NCBI RefSeq assembly: GCF_005491425.1
Contig: NZ_CP028083.1
Location: 136,001-200,000 of the forward strand
DNA from: Lysinibacillus sp. SGAir0095
GTDB lineage: Bacteria > Bacillota > Bacilli > Bacillales_A > Planococcaceae
Direction of reading: 5' to 3'
DNA length: 64,000 nucleotides
Each line of letters starts with the position of its first letter. Position 1 is the stretch's first letter. Positions 9,142 through 18,970 of this stretch are shown here, one piece after another. The notes under the pieces were generated by a model. The model saw nothing but the letters and a program-made list of their open reading frames with translations. It made no database searches and was not told where the DNA came from. The position numbers were made by a program, and so were the translations under genes.

Positions 9142-10638
9142 TTAGTTTGTTTTAGGGTCAAATGCGTCCCGCAATCCATCACCAAAGAAATTAAATGATA
9201 GCACGAGTAGCATAATACATAACCCTGGGAAAATAGCTAAATATGAATGGGTTTCAAGATAAGTGCTACCGATTTTTAAAATATTCCCCCATTCCGGAAT
9301 ATGCGGTTCTACACCCAGTCCAAGGAAGCTTAAACTACTTGTTGAAATAACAGCACCACCGATTGTTAAAGTAGCTTTTACAATCATAGGGGCTAGCGAA
9401 TTTGGTACGATATGCTTAAATATAATCGAACTGTCAGAAGCTCCTAATGCTCTAGCAGATTCTACAAACTCGTAATTGGAAATTTGCATTACGGTAGCGC
9501 GCATTGTTCGTGCATAAGTAGGAATAGAACCTACACTTAGTGCAATGATCAAATTGACCGTATTTGCACCGAATGCAGCGATAATGGCAATAGCTAGTAA
9601 AATACCAGGTATCGCATATAAAATGTCAAGCAGTCGCATGATGATGTTATCTGTCTTTTTGCCGTAGTAACCAGAAATAGCTCCAAGCGAACCACCTATA
9701 ACGGCTGGTATGATTGTTGAGAAGAACCCAACAATTAACGATATTTGAGCACCAAACACGATTCTTGAAAACAAATCGCGACCGAAATCATCTGTTCCAA
9801 GCGGATATTGGAGTGTCGGTGTTTGTAAGATTGCAGAGTAATTATTTTGAGTTGCAAAGTCATAATCGAATGTCCATGGACTTACGACAGACAATGAAAA
9901 CATAAAAATGATAAAAAACATACCGAAAATGGCCATTGAATTCCGTAGAATTTTACTCCACATTTTTTGCCACTTCTCAATAGAAGAAGCATCTTTCTGT
10001 CGAGCCTTTTTAATAAGACCCAACCCTAGCAGGAAAGAAAATAGATTCCCTGTTAAGACTGGTATAAGTAAAACGATGCCGATTGGCAGCATCCATTTTG
10101 GTGCAGATGTTGGCGTTACATATTTTGCAACCAGAATTAGCATTGCTGCATAAATTATCGCAAGTACAATAAACGCACCCATTGCTAGTAAAAAGCTATC
10201 AATTACATATGGTTTGAAAATGTTTAACACCGATATCCCAATGATAAAAAGCTGAGTTAAAAATGCATAGGTAGCAAATGTATATTCAGGTACTTTGTTT
10301 TTTGAAACTAATGAAAATCCATAGCTGCTTGCAAAAATATTTCCAACGAGTACTGTCAAAATCAACGGGTATCCAAGGATACGAGTTCGTTTTTTAATCT
10401 CTCTATCATTCGCTAAATCTCTTTTAATAGACTTTGAGATTAACCATACATAAAGAGTAGTTAGCAAATAAATAACGAAAAATGCTAAAACAATCGGTCG
10501 AAGAGCTTGGGTATTGAAATTGAAACTATAAAGTAAAAAAAGTAATGAAAAAATAGCAGAAAAGGATAATGTAAAATGAGCATTCCCATATTCCTGTGTA
10601 ATTTTCAATAGAAGCTTTAGGTTTGATATGACCTTCAC
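9142..10638 (-). CDS. ABC transporter permease, OppC/DppC type, with long N-terminal membrane extension
   Basis: A 498-residue inner-membrane permease. The C-terminal ~280 residues are a normal DppC-type domain: the LGTDDFGRDLFSR motif, and the EAA loop that contacts the ATPase (ESARALGASDSSIIFKHIVPN). The first ~200 residues are an added region with about six hydrophobic segments not present in usual OppC proteins (about 300 residues). The start is GTG at 10638, one base after the stop of the upstream permease and using a GGAGGG site inside that gene's end, so translation is probably coupled. Partner: the fused ATPase on the opposite strand at 12220. The role of the extension is unknown. Confidence 0.9.
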   Translation of the reverse strand: MKVISNLKLLLKITQEYGNAHFTLSFSAIFSLLFLLYSFNFNTQALRPIVLAFFVIYLLTTLYVWLISKSIKRDLANDREIKKRTRILGYPLILTVLVGNIFASSYGFSLVSKNKVPEYTFATYAFLTQLFIIGISVLNIFKPYVIDSFLLAMGAFIVLAIIYAAMLILVAKYVTPTSAPKWMLPIGIVLLIPVLTGNLFSFLLGLGLIKKARQKDASSIEKWQKMWSKILRNSMAIFGMFFIIFMFSLSVVSPWTFDYDFATQNNYSAILQTPTLQYPLGTDDFGRDLFSRIVFGAQISLIVGFFSTIIPAVIGGSLGAISGYYGKKTDNIIMRLLDILYAIPGILLAIAIIAAFGANTVNLIIALSVGSIPTYARTMRATVMQISNYEFVESARALGASDSSIIFKHIVPNSLAPMIVKATLTIGGAVISTSSLSFLGLGVEPHIPEWGNILKIGSTYLETHSYLAIFPGLCIMLLVLSFNFFGDGLRDAFDPKTN

Positions 10639-10639
10639 A

Positions 10640-12076
10640 TTATCCCTCCTTTTTCATTTTTGAGCGAATTCGCGGATCAAAAAATGCATAAGTAATGTCT
10701 ATTATTAAGTTAACAATTGAAATCGTAATGGCAATATAGACAACCCCACCTAATATTGCAGGAATATCCGGTATAAACTGCTTATCTACGATGTAGCTTC
10801 CGATTCCACTAATGTTAAAGACTTTCTCCGTTACCGAAGCCCCGCCTAACATTCCGCCAAATAAGAGCCCAATCACCGTAATAATTGGAATCATTGCATT
10901 TCGAATCGCATGCTTAGAAATGACTTTTCTTTCATTTAATCCTTTTGCTTTTGCCGTAATAATATAATCCTCGTTTATGACCTCAAGCATCGATGAACGG
11001 GTCATCCTTGCAATCGAGGCACATAGAGAGGTGCCGAGAACAACTACTGGTAAGACCAGAGATAACCAATTATGTGGATTATACGTTGCAGGGAACCAAC
11101 TCAGTTCAAGAGAGAATGTTAAAATAAAAATTAACCCTTGCCAGAAACTCGGTATTGAAAGGCCGATTAACGCTACAATCATAAATGTATAATCAAAGAA
11201 TGAATTTGGGCGAATAGCTGAGATAATCCCAACAGGAATCGCAATGATTACCGCCATCACTAACGATAGAATGGCAATTTTAAGAGTTACAGGAAATTTA
11301 TTGGCGATACTAGCAATGATGTCTTCTTTCCCTGCAAAGGAAGTCCCTAAGTCGAAGGTAAATAGACCGGATAGGGATTGCCATAATTGAGCTAAATATG
11401 GTTGGTCCAATCCGTAAAGACGATTAAAATTCGCTATTTGCTCAGGCGTAGCTTCGATACCTAGAATATTTCGCGCTGGATCTAAAGGTGAAATATAAAG
11501 AATGGTAAATACGAGTGTTGCCACACCTAAGATGACAAAGAGAGTCTGTAATACACGCTCGAAAATAAATTGAACAAATGGATTACTATATAGAAGTAAT
11601 AACATATACATCAAAATACCGGGAATGGCTGAAATCAATAAAAAATTCCGATTAGTCATTTGCTGTTTAAAGTAATAATGATATGAATACTTCTCAAAGC
11701 CCAGTGAATTTACTTGCTTATCTACTTCCTTTTGAAGCTTTCCTTGTACAAGTAAATCTACATTTTTGTTCATTTGTTCAGTGGATAAAGATTCATGGAA
11801 AAATTCCGCTTTTGTTTTTTCTTGAGATAAAAACTGTTGTCTCCATGTATCAAGCAGCCCTTTTGAGATGAACTCCTCTTCACAGCGTTTATAAGCTTCA
11901 GCATACTGATTCTGACCTTTTTTCAGATAGAATAATAGGAAGGTGACGATATGAACTGGCAGCCCCAGAACAAATAAAAGAATTCCGTAGAAATTTCCTC
12001 TGTTTATTAACTTTTGATAAGTGGAGCTAAAAAACTTGGAAGTTTTAGTATTTTGAATATTTATGCTATGATTCAT
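10640..12076 (-). CDS. ABC transporter permease, OppB/DppB type, with N-terminal extension
   Basis: A 478-residue permease. Residues from ~165 onward match the DppB type: the N-terminal membrane segment and TLVFTILYISPLDPAR region, a periplasmic region with GLDQPYLAQLW, and the EAA loop ITAKAKGLNERKVISKHAIRN. The first ~160 residues are extra: one hydrophobic segment near the start, then a charged helical stretch and another membrane segment. The ATG at 12076 is chosen because AAGGAGG stands 6 bases upstream; an in-frame start at 12109 has no such site. It is first in the minus-strand operon (OppB-OppC-SBP) and divergent from the ATPase gene. Usual length is about 310 residues, so the extension is real and shared in kind with its partner. 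Confidence 0.9.
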   Translation of the reverse strand: MNHSINIQNTKTSKFFSSTYQKLINRGNFYGILLFVLGLPVHIVTFLLFYLKKGQNQYAEAYKRCEEEFISKGLLDTWRQQFLSQEKTKAEFFHESLSTEQMNKNVDLLVQGKLQKEVDKQVNSLGFEKYSYHYYFKQQMTNRNFLLISAIPGILMYMLLLLYSNPFVQFIFERVLQTLFVILGVATLVFTILYISPLDPARNILGIEATPEQIANFNRLYGLDQPYLAQLWQSLSGLFTFDLGTSFAGKEDIIASIANKFPVTLKIAILSLVMAVIIAIPVGIISAIRPNSFFDYTFMIVALIGLSIPSFWQGLIFILTFSLELSWFPATYNPHNWLSLVLPVVVLGTSLCASIARMTRSSMLEVINEDYIITAKAKGLNERKVISKHAIRNAMIPIITVIGLLFGGMLGGASVTEKVFNISGIGSYIVDKQFIPDIPAILGGVVYIAITISIVNLIIDITYAFFDPRIRSKMKKEG

Positions 12077-12160
12077 CGATTGCCTCCTTTCTTCCAGAAA
12101 TAACTTCATCTTGTAATAATAGCCTCTCTATATTAAACTATTCCTAGTGGTATAGTAAAG

Positions 12161-12176
12161 TATGGAAACGTTTATG
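12161..12176 (+). promoter_or_regulatory. weak cre-like site between divergent transporter units
   Basis: ATGGAAACGTTTATG resembles the CcpA catabolite-response element core (TGNAANCGNWNNCA) but lacks the final CA. It lies in the 143-bp region between the permease operon and the ATPase gene. Low-confidence candidate. Confidence 0.25.
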
Positions 12177-12219
12177 TCAATATAACCAATTATTACTTTT
12201 TTTATAAAGGAAGGTACAC

Positions 12220-13959
12220 ATGAATAATACATTATTAGAGGTGAAGGACCTTCAAGTTTCATTCATAGGTGATGAAAAAGAGTTTGAGGCTGTGAAAGGG
12301 ATTAGCTTTCATGTTGAAAAAGGGGAGACATTAGGGATTGTTGGTGAGTCTGGAAGTGGTAAAAGTGTCACTGCCAGGTCCATTATGCGATTACTACCAT
12401 CACCGCCAAGTTTTTTGAAAACTGGGGAAATTAATTTCCAAGGAAAGAATCTCATTGAGCAAACAGAAAAAGAAATGGAATCAGTACGCGGGCAGCATAT
12501 TAGTATGATTTTTCAGGATCCAATGACATCGTTAAATCCAACGATTCGTATCGGGGAGCAAATTGCTGAAAGTTTGAAGAAACACCAACAGGTCTCGAAG
12601 GAGGAGTCATACAAAAAAACCATTGAATTGTTAGAACTGGTAGGGATAAAAAATAGTGAAAAGCGCTATTCACAATATCCCCATGAATTTTCTGGCGGTA
12701 TGCGTCAAAGAGCAATGATTGCAATGGCATTGGCATGTAATCCAGCCCTTCTGATTGCAGATGAACCAACAACGGCCTTAGATGTAACAATTCAAGCTCA
12801 AATACTGGCATTAATGAAAAGCATGCAAGAAAAGTTAGGTACTTCTATCATATTAATCACACATGACTTAGGCGTAGTAGCGGGAATGTGCGATCGTGTC
12901 ATTGTGATGAAAGAGGGGGAGATTGTTGAAGAAGGCACAACAGAAGAAATCTTCAACAATCCAAAGCATGACTATACGAAAAGGCTATTAAATGCTTTAC
13001 CTAAACTTCATGAAAAAAAAGAGGCGAAAAGAGCGCCGTTATTAAGTGCGAATCTAGATTCTTCTAAGCCACTCCTTGAAATTAAATCATTAAAAAAACA
13101 TTTTAACTTAGGTCATGGCGATATCTTAAAGGCTGTAGATGATCTGTCTTTTGCAATCTATCCTGGAGAAACTCTTGGTTTAGTGGGGGAGTCAGGTTCA
13201 GGCAAATCTACAACAGGACGTACTATTTTACAATTGCATGAGCCGACAGATGGAGATGTTCTATATAAAGGAATTCCTATTACGCGTCTATCCAAAAAAC
13301 AATTAAAAACAATGAGAAGACATATGCAAATTATCTTTCAAGATCCGTATTCTTCATTAAATCCTCGAAAAAAAGTGTTGGATATTATAGGAGAAGCATT
13401 GGATTTACATGGTCTTGCAAAAAATAAAGAAGATCGTAGAACGCGTGTCGAGGAATTATTAGAATTGGTAGGACTAAATAAAGCACATGCAAGTCGCTAT
13501 CCCCATGAGTTTTCTGGTGGGCAACGTCAACGTATTGGAATTGCACGTGCATTAGCAGTTGATCCAGAGTTTATTGTTTGTGACGAGCCATTATCTGCAT
13601 TAGACGTTTCGATTCAAAAACAAATTGTCGATCTATTAAAAGATTTACAGCATCGTCTCGGTTTGACTTATTTATTCATTGCTCACGATTTATCTATGGT
13701 TAAACATATAAGTGATAGAGTAGCGGTGATGTATGGTGGGAAAATCGTAGAGCTCGCAGAAAGTGAGGAATTATACTCAAACCCTCAGCATCCTTATACA
13801 AAAGCTCTTTTGCAATCTATCCCCATACCAGATCCGACTATCGAAAAGAAAAAAGCTAGAGTACTAGACAAAGAATCCAATGTAAACAAGTACGATGTTC
13901 AAAACACGGTATTAAAGGAAGTATCTCCAAATCATTGGGTAGCCGTTACTGAAAATTGA
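12220..13959 (+). CDS. fused dipeptide/oligopeptide ABC transporter ATPase (OppD-OppF type)
   Basis: A 579-residue protein with two complete ATPase domains. Walker A GESGSGKS occurs at residues 42-49 and again near 323-330. Each half has its own signature ([16 protein letters not shown]) and Walker B ([24 protein letters not shown]), and each domain carries the OppD/F-type C-terminal extension. This is the single-chain arrangement seen in GsiA-like transporters; OppD and OppF are usually separate. It powers the divergent permease pair (9142-12076). Start ATG follows AAGGAAGG. Domain and role are secure, substrate unknown. Confidence 0.93.
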   Translation: MNNTLLEVKDLQVSFIGDEKEFEAVKGISFHVEKGETLGIVGESGSGKSVTARSIMRLLPSPPSFLKTGEINFQGKNLIEQTEKEMESVRGQHISMIFQDPMTSLNPTIRIGEQIAESLKKHQQVSKEESYKKTIELLELVGIKNSEKRYSQYPHEFSGGMRQRAMIAMALACNPALLIADEPTTALDVTIQAQILALMKSMQEKLGTSIILITHDLGVVAGMCDRVIVMKEGEIVEEGTTEEIFNNPKHDYTKRLLNALPKLHEKKEAKRAPLLSANLDSSKPLLEIKSLKKHFNLGHGDILKAVDDLSFAIYPGETLGLVGESGSGKSTTGRTILQLHEPTDGDVLYKGIPITRLSKKQLKTMRRHMQIIFQDPYSSLNPRKKVLDIIGEALDLHGLAKNKEDRRTRVEELLELVGLNKAHASRYPHEFSGGQRQRIGIARALAVDPEFIVCDEPLSALDVSIQKQIVDLLKDLQHRLGLTYLFIAHDLSMVKHISDRVAVMYGGKIVELAESEELYSNPQHPYTKALLQSIPIPDPTIEKKKARVLDKESNVNKYDVQNTVLKEVSPNHWVAVTEN

Positions 13960-13973
13960 TAATGAAAGCAACG

Positions 13974-14008
13974 AATCTCTTTGAACTCTGATGTTCAAAG
14001 AGATTTTA
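13974..14008 (+). terminator. terminator after the ATPase gene
   Basis: AATCTCTTTGAAC pairs perfectly with GTTCAAAGAGATT over 13 bp around a six-base loop, followed by TTAATTT. Confidence 0.8.
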
Positions 14009-14103
14009 ATTTATATTCAGTAGTAATAATGAGATGTTTCGGCAAATATAATATATGATATGGAGAAATAAAATATAAATTTCTGGGGAAGGGGCTGTGA
14101 CAC

Positions 14104-15870
14104 GTGAATTATGAAGCAATGACAAAATCTATTAATATCTCACAAAAAAGAATGGAAGCCGATTTTATCCTAAAAAATGCCTATATAGCAGATGTATTTT
14201 CTTTATGTTGGAGGAAAGCAAATATTGTTGTTGCAGATGGGAAAATCATAGCTCTTGATGAGAAGGATGAATTTACGGCGAGATTAGTCGAGGATGCAAA
14301 TGGTCGATATGTCATCCCTGGTTTAATCGATACTCATATTCATATTGAATCTTCAATGTTGCCTCCATCCCAGTTTAGTCAAATTCTTTTGCCTCACGGA
14401 ATTACCTCTGTCATTACTGATCCGCATGAAATCGTAAACGTTTCAGGTTCAAAAGGAATGCAATTCATGCTGGATGATTCAAAAAATGCAAAGATGGATA
14501 TTTACTATATGCTGCCATCCAGTGTGCCGTGTACCTCTTTCGAAAATTCAGGTGCAGTGATGAAGGCGAAGGACTTAGCACCATTCCTTCAAAATGAACA
14601 AATTTTAGGACTTGCAGAAGTAATGGACTTTCCTGCTGTTTTGGAAACAGATTCAGATATGATCGATAAGTTATCCCTTGTGAAATCGGCCAATAAACTT
14701 ATCGATGGCCATGGTTCAGGGCTCACTAGAGAACAGCTACGTGGCTATCGCGCGGCAGGAATTCAAACAGATCATGAATGTGTATCGGCAGAAGAAGCGC
14801 GTGAACGAGTTAAACAGGGAATGTATGTGTTAATAAGAGAGGCTTCTGCAGCGAAAAACTTAATAGATTTATTGCCTGCTGTTACGCCGGCGAATGCTCG
14901 CCGATTTGCATTTTGTACAGACGATAAGCATCTTGATGAGTTAATTGAAAAAGGAAGCATCGACTATGCGGTTTCCCTCGCTATCAAACACGGAATGACC
15001 CCGTTACAAGCCATTCAGCTAGCTACTTTAAATGCGGCGGAATGCTACCGTCTTTACGATAGAGGGGCAATTGCGGAAGGATATATAGCTGACTTTGTCA
15101 TGCTAGAAGATTTACAAAAGATGACGATTTCAGCAGTATGGAAAAATGGCGATAAGGTAGCGCAAGATGGCAAGGTGCTTTATGAAGCAGAGAACACGGC
15201 AAATATCGATGAATCCATTCTGAATTCAGTTCATATTCCTAGTTTATCTGCCGATGATTTGGCCATTCCATTTAAAGAAGGGAATCTAGCAAATGTTATA
15301 GGTATTATGCCGAATCAAATCACGACACAGCATCTTGAAAAGGAAGTAGATGTTGAAGATGGTGTATTCGTACCATCTATTGAAAAGGATTTATTGAAAC
15401 TGGCAGTAGTAGAACGTCATCGTTTGTTAGGTACTATAGGCTTAGGAATTGTACATGGCTTCGGCTTGAAAGAAGGAGCTGTCGCAACAACAGTTGCACA
15501 TGACTCACATAATGCGATTGTTGTTGGAACAAATGATGAGGATATGCTATATGCTCTAAAGGCTCTACAAGAAATGCAGGGAGGATTAGTAGTTGTAAAG
15601 AAAGGAAAGGTAATTGGATCTCTTGCTTTACCGATTGCAGGACTAATGACGACACTTGATGCAGATAAAGCGGCAAGAAAGATGAAGGAAACTCATAAGG
15701 CACTCCATGAGATTCATCCAGACCTTTACTTCCATCTCTTCTTAACACTTTCGTTTTTAAGTTTGCCAGTTATACCGGAAATTAAATTAACGGATACAGG
15801 TTTGTTTGATGTGAGGAGTTTCCAGCATATTCCCATAGAGGTGACTAAAAAGAACGTTTCACAAGTTTAG
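14104..15870 (+). CDS. adeC: adenine deaminase
   Basis: A 588-residue amidohydrolase that converts adenine to hypoxanthine and ammonia in purine salvage. It has the metal-binding GLIDTHIHIESSML motif near residue 75, the TDPHEIVNV segment, the DGHGSGL stretch near 200 and FCTDDKHLDEL near 268, all characteristic of Ade-family deaminases. Length is as expected. The GTG at 14104 follows GGGGAAGGGG at good spacing. It is flanked by a terminator upstream and stands alone. No purine riboswitch is seen ahead of it, unlike xpt at 61983. Confidence 0.95.
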   Translation: MNYEAMTKSINISQKRMEADFILKNAYIADVFSLCWRKANIVVADGKIIALDEKDEFTARLVEDANGRYVIPGLIDTHIHIESSMLPPSQFSQILLPHGITSVITDPHEIVNVSGSKGMQFMLDDSKNAKMDIYYMLPSSVPCTSFENSGAVMKAKDLAPFLQNEQILGLAEVMDFPAVLETDSDMIDKLSLVKSANKLIDGHGSGLTREQLRGYRAAGIQTDHECVSAEEARERVKQGMYVLIREASAAKNLIDLLPAVTPANARRFAFCTDDKHLDELIEKGSIDYAVSLAIKHGMTPLQAIQLATLNAAECYRLYDRGAIAEGYIADFVMLEDLQKMTISAVWKNGDKVAQDGKVLYEAENTANIDESILNSVHIPSLSADDLAIPFKEGNLANVIGIMPNQITTQHLEKEVDVEDGVFVPSIEKDLLKLAVVERHRLLGTIGLGIVHGFGLKEGAVATTVAHDSHNAIVVGTNDEDMLYALKALQEMQGGLVVVKKGKVIGSLALPIAGLMTTLDADKAARKMKETHKALHEIHPDLYFHLFLTLSFLSLPVIPEIKLTDTGLFDVRSFQHIPIEVTKKNVSQV

Positions 15871-16281
15871 TAAATAGCACAATTGGTACTTTAACTTAAA
15901 TTCTGTTCTATAGGTAGACTAGCATCGAGAGCGGCTTCATTTAATTTCCATTGAAAGATACTTTGAAAAAATATAAAATGCCAACATGCTCAGTTAAGTC
16001 AATCAAAAGAAACTTCCTCATCTAAAAGATCCCAATAGAGCTATGCATGAAAAAGGAACTCCATTATCATTACTCAAGTACTTATCAAGCGAAAGATTAC
16101 TACCTTTACGAAAAATCTTACTGTTCAATCGTAACTTGAAACTTTTACTTTTAAAATTTCGTATTGAAAAAGGAAAACGATTTTATATATAGAATAACCT
16201 TTTATGTAGTACTTTTTTGATTAATTGGTAATGATAGTTATGAAATGGATAATTGTTATGGGATTAGAGGAGGAAGTTAAA
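15871..16281. other. 411-bp intergenic region without a supported gene
   Basis: The region is AT-rich and has no terminator I could identify. A short open frame (16043-16192, about 49 codons) lacks a convincing ribosome site and looks like no known family. I see no repeat or RNA element here. Confidence 0.5.
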
Positions 16282-16677
16282 ATGAGTGAGAACTTACACT
16301 TAGAAACAACGATAAGCGGGAAGGAAAAACATTATTCTCCAGATAAATTTATAAATAAAGTAAAAAAATACGGGGCCAATTTAGGATTTAAAGCGTTATA
16401 TAGTGTAGCAATCTTATATTGTGCGTTAAAAAGTCCAGATTTACCTAAAGAACACAAACTCATGATATTAGGTGTGCTAGGCTATTTTATTCTCCCAATT
16501 GATTTGATTGGAGACATGTTACCCGCTGTAGGTTTGGCAGATGATATTGTCATTATTACTAAAGCCGTTTCGGTTATTTATTCATCTATTACAGATGAAA
16601 TGAAGGAAGAAGCCCATGAAGTCTTAAAGAAGATTTTTGGGGACAAGTATCTACCTTCTATCGAGTACGAAATTTAA
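16282..16677 (+). CDS. YkvA-family (DUF1232) small membrane protein
   Basis: A 131-residue protein with the DUF1232 core: LYCALKSPDLPKEHK, then the signature YFILPIDLIGDMLPAVGLADDI around residues 72-95, which includes a membrane-associated segment. The family is widespread and its function is not established. The start is the ATG at 16282 because AGAGGAGG stands 8 bases upstream; the frame is open further upstream but without a site. It lies 47 bp ahead of the transglutaminase-like gene and may be co-transcribed with it. Confidence 0.85.
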   Translation: MSENLHLETTISGKEKHYSPDKFINKVKKYGANLGFKALYSVAILYCALKSPDLPKEHKLMILGVLGYFILPIDLIGDMLPAVGLADDIVIITKAVSVIYSSITDEMKEEAHEVLKKIFGDKYLPSIEYEI

Positions 16678-16724
16678 CCTAACTAATACCATTGAAGACT
16701 TGAAATCATATGAGGTGATGTACG

Positions 16725-17978
16725 TTGTTAAAACGAATAACTTTTCTCGTCATAGCTATTGTACTTGCAAGGCCGATATATGATTTCGGCTCACAATGGC
16801 TGGATGAAGCCAAGCATTTTTTCAGTGATAATGAAGTAACCATCCAGGATGCAACCACTGATGTATTATCTACAGTGAACTCTGCAAAGGATAATCTTGT
16901 GAGTACAGCAGCAGATACATTGATTACAATGGATGTGGATTTGCCGGATAGTGTCCAAACAGTAGAGGAGCTTGAGGATTCCTTTTACTATTATTTAAGT
17001 AGATGGGAAACGAATTTTGAAATCCATTATGTTGGCAGTACTGCAGATATTGAAAACCTTATTCAAACGGCTGTTAATCAAGCGGCAAGTCGGGATCATT
17101 ATATTCTGGGTCATCTAGCAGACCGTAAGATTGAGTATGAGTATAGCAGTTTCGATGCGAAAATAAAGGTTCACCAAACCTACCTAACGAACCTAGCCCA
17201 AGAGCAAGTTGTAAACGAAAAAGTAGCAAGTATCCTATCCACCGTTTCACCTGATGAAATGACCGATTTTCAGAAGGTGAAATTTGTGAACGATTATATT
17301 GTCAAATCTACAGCCTATAGTACTGAATCGACAGCAAGTCCACATAGTGCATATGCTGTGTTGCAAGAAAATAAAGGGGTTTGCCAAGGCTATGCTTTAT
17401 TAGCTTTAAAAATGCTCCAAGACCTGGGTGTGGAAACTCAATATGTTGTTGGTGAAGTTTACACGGGTGGACATGCATGGAATCTAGTAAAGGTAGATGG
17501 AAATTGGTATCATCTTGATACAACCTGGAATGATCCAACGCCAGATCGTCAAAATGTTGTTCGCTATGAATATTTCTTAATTGATGATGCGAAAATGGAG
17601 CTCGACCATACTTGGATTCAGGCAGATTATCCAAAAGCTTCAGATACGAATTTTGACTTTATGGCACAAATTGACCATGCATATGAGCAGGATGGTTTGA
17701 TTTATTATAGTAATGTAGATGATAATAATATCTTATATCGAATGGATATGAAAACGGGAGAAACGGCACGTCTAACAGATAGCCGTGCACAATTTATTGT
17801 AGGATTTGGGGACTGGATCTACTTTAGTAATTACTCGAATGGGGCGTATCTTTCGAAAATTCGAACTGATGGAACAGACGAGTCGATCTTGTATCATGAA
17901 GAAGTGGATAACTTATTTGTAGAGGATGGTTATTTATATTTCTCTACAGATCAAGGATTAAAGAAAATGGAATTATAG
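16725..17978 (+). CDS. secreted or membrane-anchored transglutaminase-like protein with C-terminal beta-propeller-type region
   Basis: A 417-residue protein. The N-terminus has a hydrophobic anchor or signal (residues 4-20). Residues ~180-290 form a transglutaminase-like cysteine-protease fold with Cys in KGVCQGYALLA, His in GGHAWNLV and Asp in WYHLDTTWND, the expected triad. Residues ~310-417 contain repeats of the form IYYSN.. / IYFSN.. / LYFST with short spacers, a DUF5050-like propeller segment. The start is TTG at 16725 after GAGGTGAT. Such proteins are generally outside the membrane; the target is unknown. A terminator follows. Confidence 0.85.
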   Translation: MLKRITFLVIAIVLARPIYDFGSQWLDEAKHFFSDNEVTIQDATTDVLSTVNSAKDNLVSTAADTLITMDVDLPDSVQTVEELEDSFYYYLSRWETNFEIHYVGSTADIENLIQTAVNQAASRDHYILGHLADRKIEYEYSSFDAKIKVHQTYLTNLAQEQVVNEKVASILSTVSPDEMTDFQKVKFVNDYIVKSTAYSTESTASPHSAYAVLQENKGVCQGYALLALKMLQDLGVETQYVVGEVYTGGHAWNLVKVDGNWYHLDTTWNDPTPDRQNVVRYEYFLIDDAKMELDHTWIQADYPKASDTNFDFMAQIDHAYEQDGLIYYSNVDDNNILYRMDMKTGETARLTDSRAQFIVGFGDWIYFSNYSNGAYLSKIRTDGTDESILYHEEVDNLFVEDGYLYFSTDQGLKKMEL

Positions 17979-17981
17979 TAA

Positions 17982-18021
17982 GAGAAGCCGGATCACATTT
18001 GAAGTGAGCGGCTTCTTTTTT
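17982..18021. terminator. bidirectional terminator
   Basis: GAGAAGCCG / CGGCTTCTT with inner CAC / GTG pairs, followed by T6. It separates two convergent genes. Confidence 0.85.
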
Positions 18022-18031
18022 GATAACAGTA

Positions 18032-18970
18032 TTATGGATGTAATGCGTACTGTGCTCTTTTGGCAATACTTTCAATGGGATTTTCATCACATAACATATA
18101 GGTGATATTTGGGTAGTCTTTGTGAATTAATTGCTGTAAATAGTTTAGTATGAAAGGATGATGCTTTAAAATACCGCCATTAAAATAGAGCGTGAACGCT
18201 TCATTCTCATACGAAAGTTTAGCAAGTGCAGCTTTAACTAATGAAAATAGCTCGTTAGAAGCCCATTGCGAAATATAAATGGCTTTCTCGTCCCCAAGTG
18301 CAGCTGCTTCATGTAAGACAGAACTAATACTAGCTGTCAGGGCATTCGTATAGTTCGGTTGATAAAGCCAAGTCATAAGCTTGTCGATTGAATCAATCTG
18401 AAGCTTCTCAAATACGAGTTTTTTTAGAATAGTTGATTTCTCCAGGTTGTCTTCTGCTCTAAAAATGGCTTTTATAATTTGGCTCCCAATCCAATAACCA
18501 CTGCCTTCATCGCTTGCGCGGTGTCCCCATCCCCCTGCACGAACAATCTTACCTTTTCCGTCTGTCGCATATGCTATGGATCCTGTCCCTGATATTAATA
18601 AGGCGCCAGAATTGTTGCCAACCAAACCAAGAAGGGTTGCTTGAACATCGTTTTCAATTATAAGCTCGTTAATGCGAAAAGCTGTATTTTGAAGGCTTTG
18701 ATTCACGATATGGGTAACGGTTTCTAAATCTGGTATTGTATCGATGCCTGCTATAGCGAAAACAGCTACATCGATTGTTTCAACATTCGTTGCAAGATAA
18801 GCATCTTTGAGTAGGTGACTCAGTACCTCAATCATTGCATTTGCACCTATTGTTTGATAATTAGTTCCGGGTGCTGTTTTTTCAAAAAGCCATTCTCCCC
18901 CTGTTGATCGAATGGTTAGTGTGGTTTTAGTTGCACCGCCATCTACTGCCAAAATCGTTGCCTCTTTCAT
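18032..18970 (-). CDS. BadF/BadG-type sugar kinase, N-acetylglucosamine kinase-like (MurK type)
   Basis: A 312-residue ASKHA-fold kinase. The phosphate-1 motif ILAVDGGATKT is at the N-terminus, followed by ENDVQATLLG near residue 125, the LISGTGSIAYA phosphate-2 motif near 140 and an RAGGWGHRASDEGSG stretch near 160, as in GlcNAc/MurNAc kinases. Start at 18970 is chosen because its ATG overlaps the upstream stop as ATGA, a translational-coupling arrangement; a start four codons earlier has no spaced ribosome site. It is downstream partner of an ArgH-like lyase, an unusual pairing. Sugar specificity is inferred only from family. Confidence 0.82.
   Translation of the reverse strand: MKEATILAVDGGATKTTLTIRSTGGEWLFEKTAPGTNYQTIGANAMIEVLSHLLKDAYLATNVETIDVAVFAIAGIDTIPDLETVTHIVNQSLQNTAFRINELIIENDVQATLLGLVGNNSGALLISGTGSIAYATDGKGKIVRAGGWGHRASDEGSGYWIGSQIIKAIFRAEDNLEKSTILKKLVFEKLQIDSIDKLMTWLYQPNYTNALTASISSVLHEAAALGDEKAIYISQWASNELFSLVKAALAKLSYENEAFTLYFNGGILKHHPFILNYLQQLIHKDYPNITYMLCDENPIESIAKRAQYALHP

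Noticed and set aside
13960-14103. purine riboswitch ahead of adenine deaminase
   Set aside because: Only a terminator and AT-rich sequence are present; no P1-P2-P3 layout like that at 61756.
16043-16192. 49-codon plus-strand frame after adenine deaminase
   Set aside because: No ribosome site, leucine-rich composition as expected from AT-rich DNA, and no resemblance to a known small protein.
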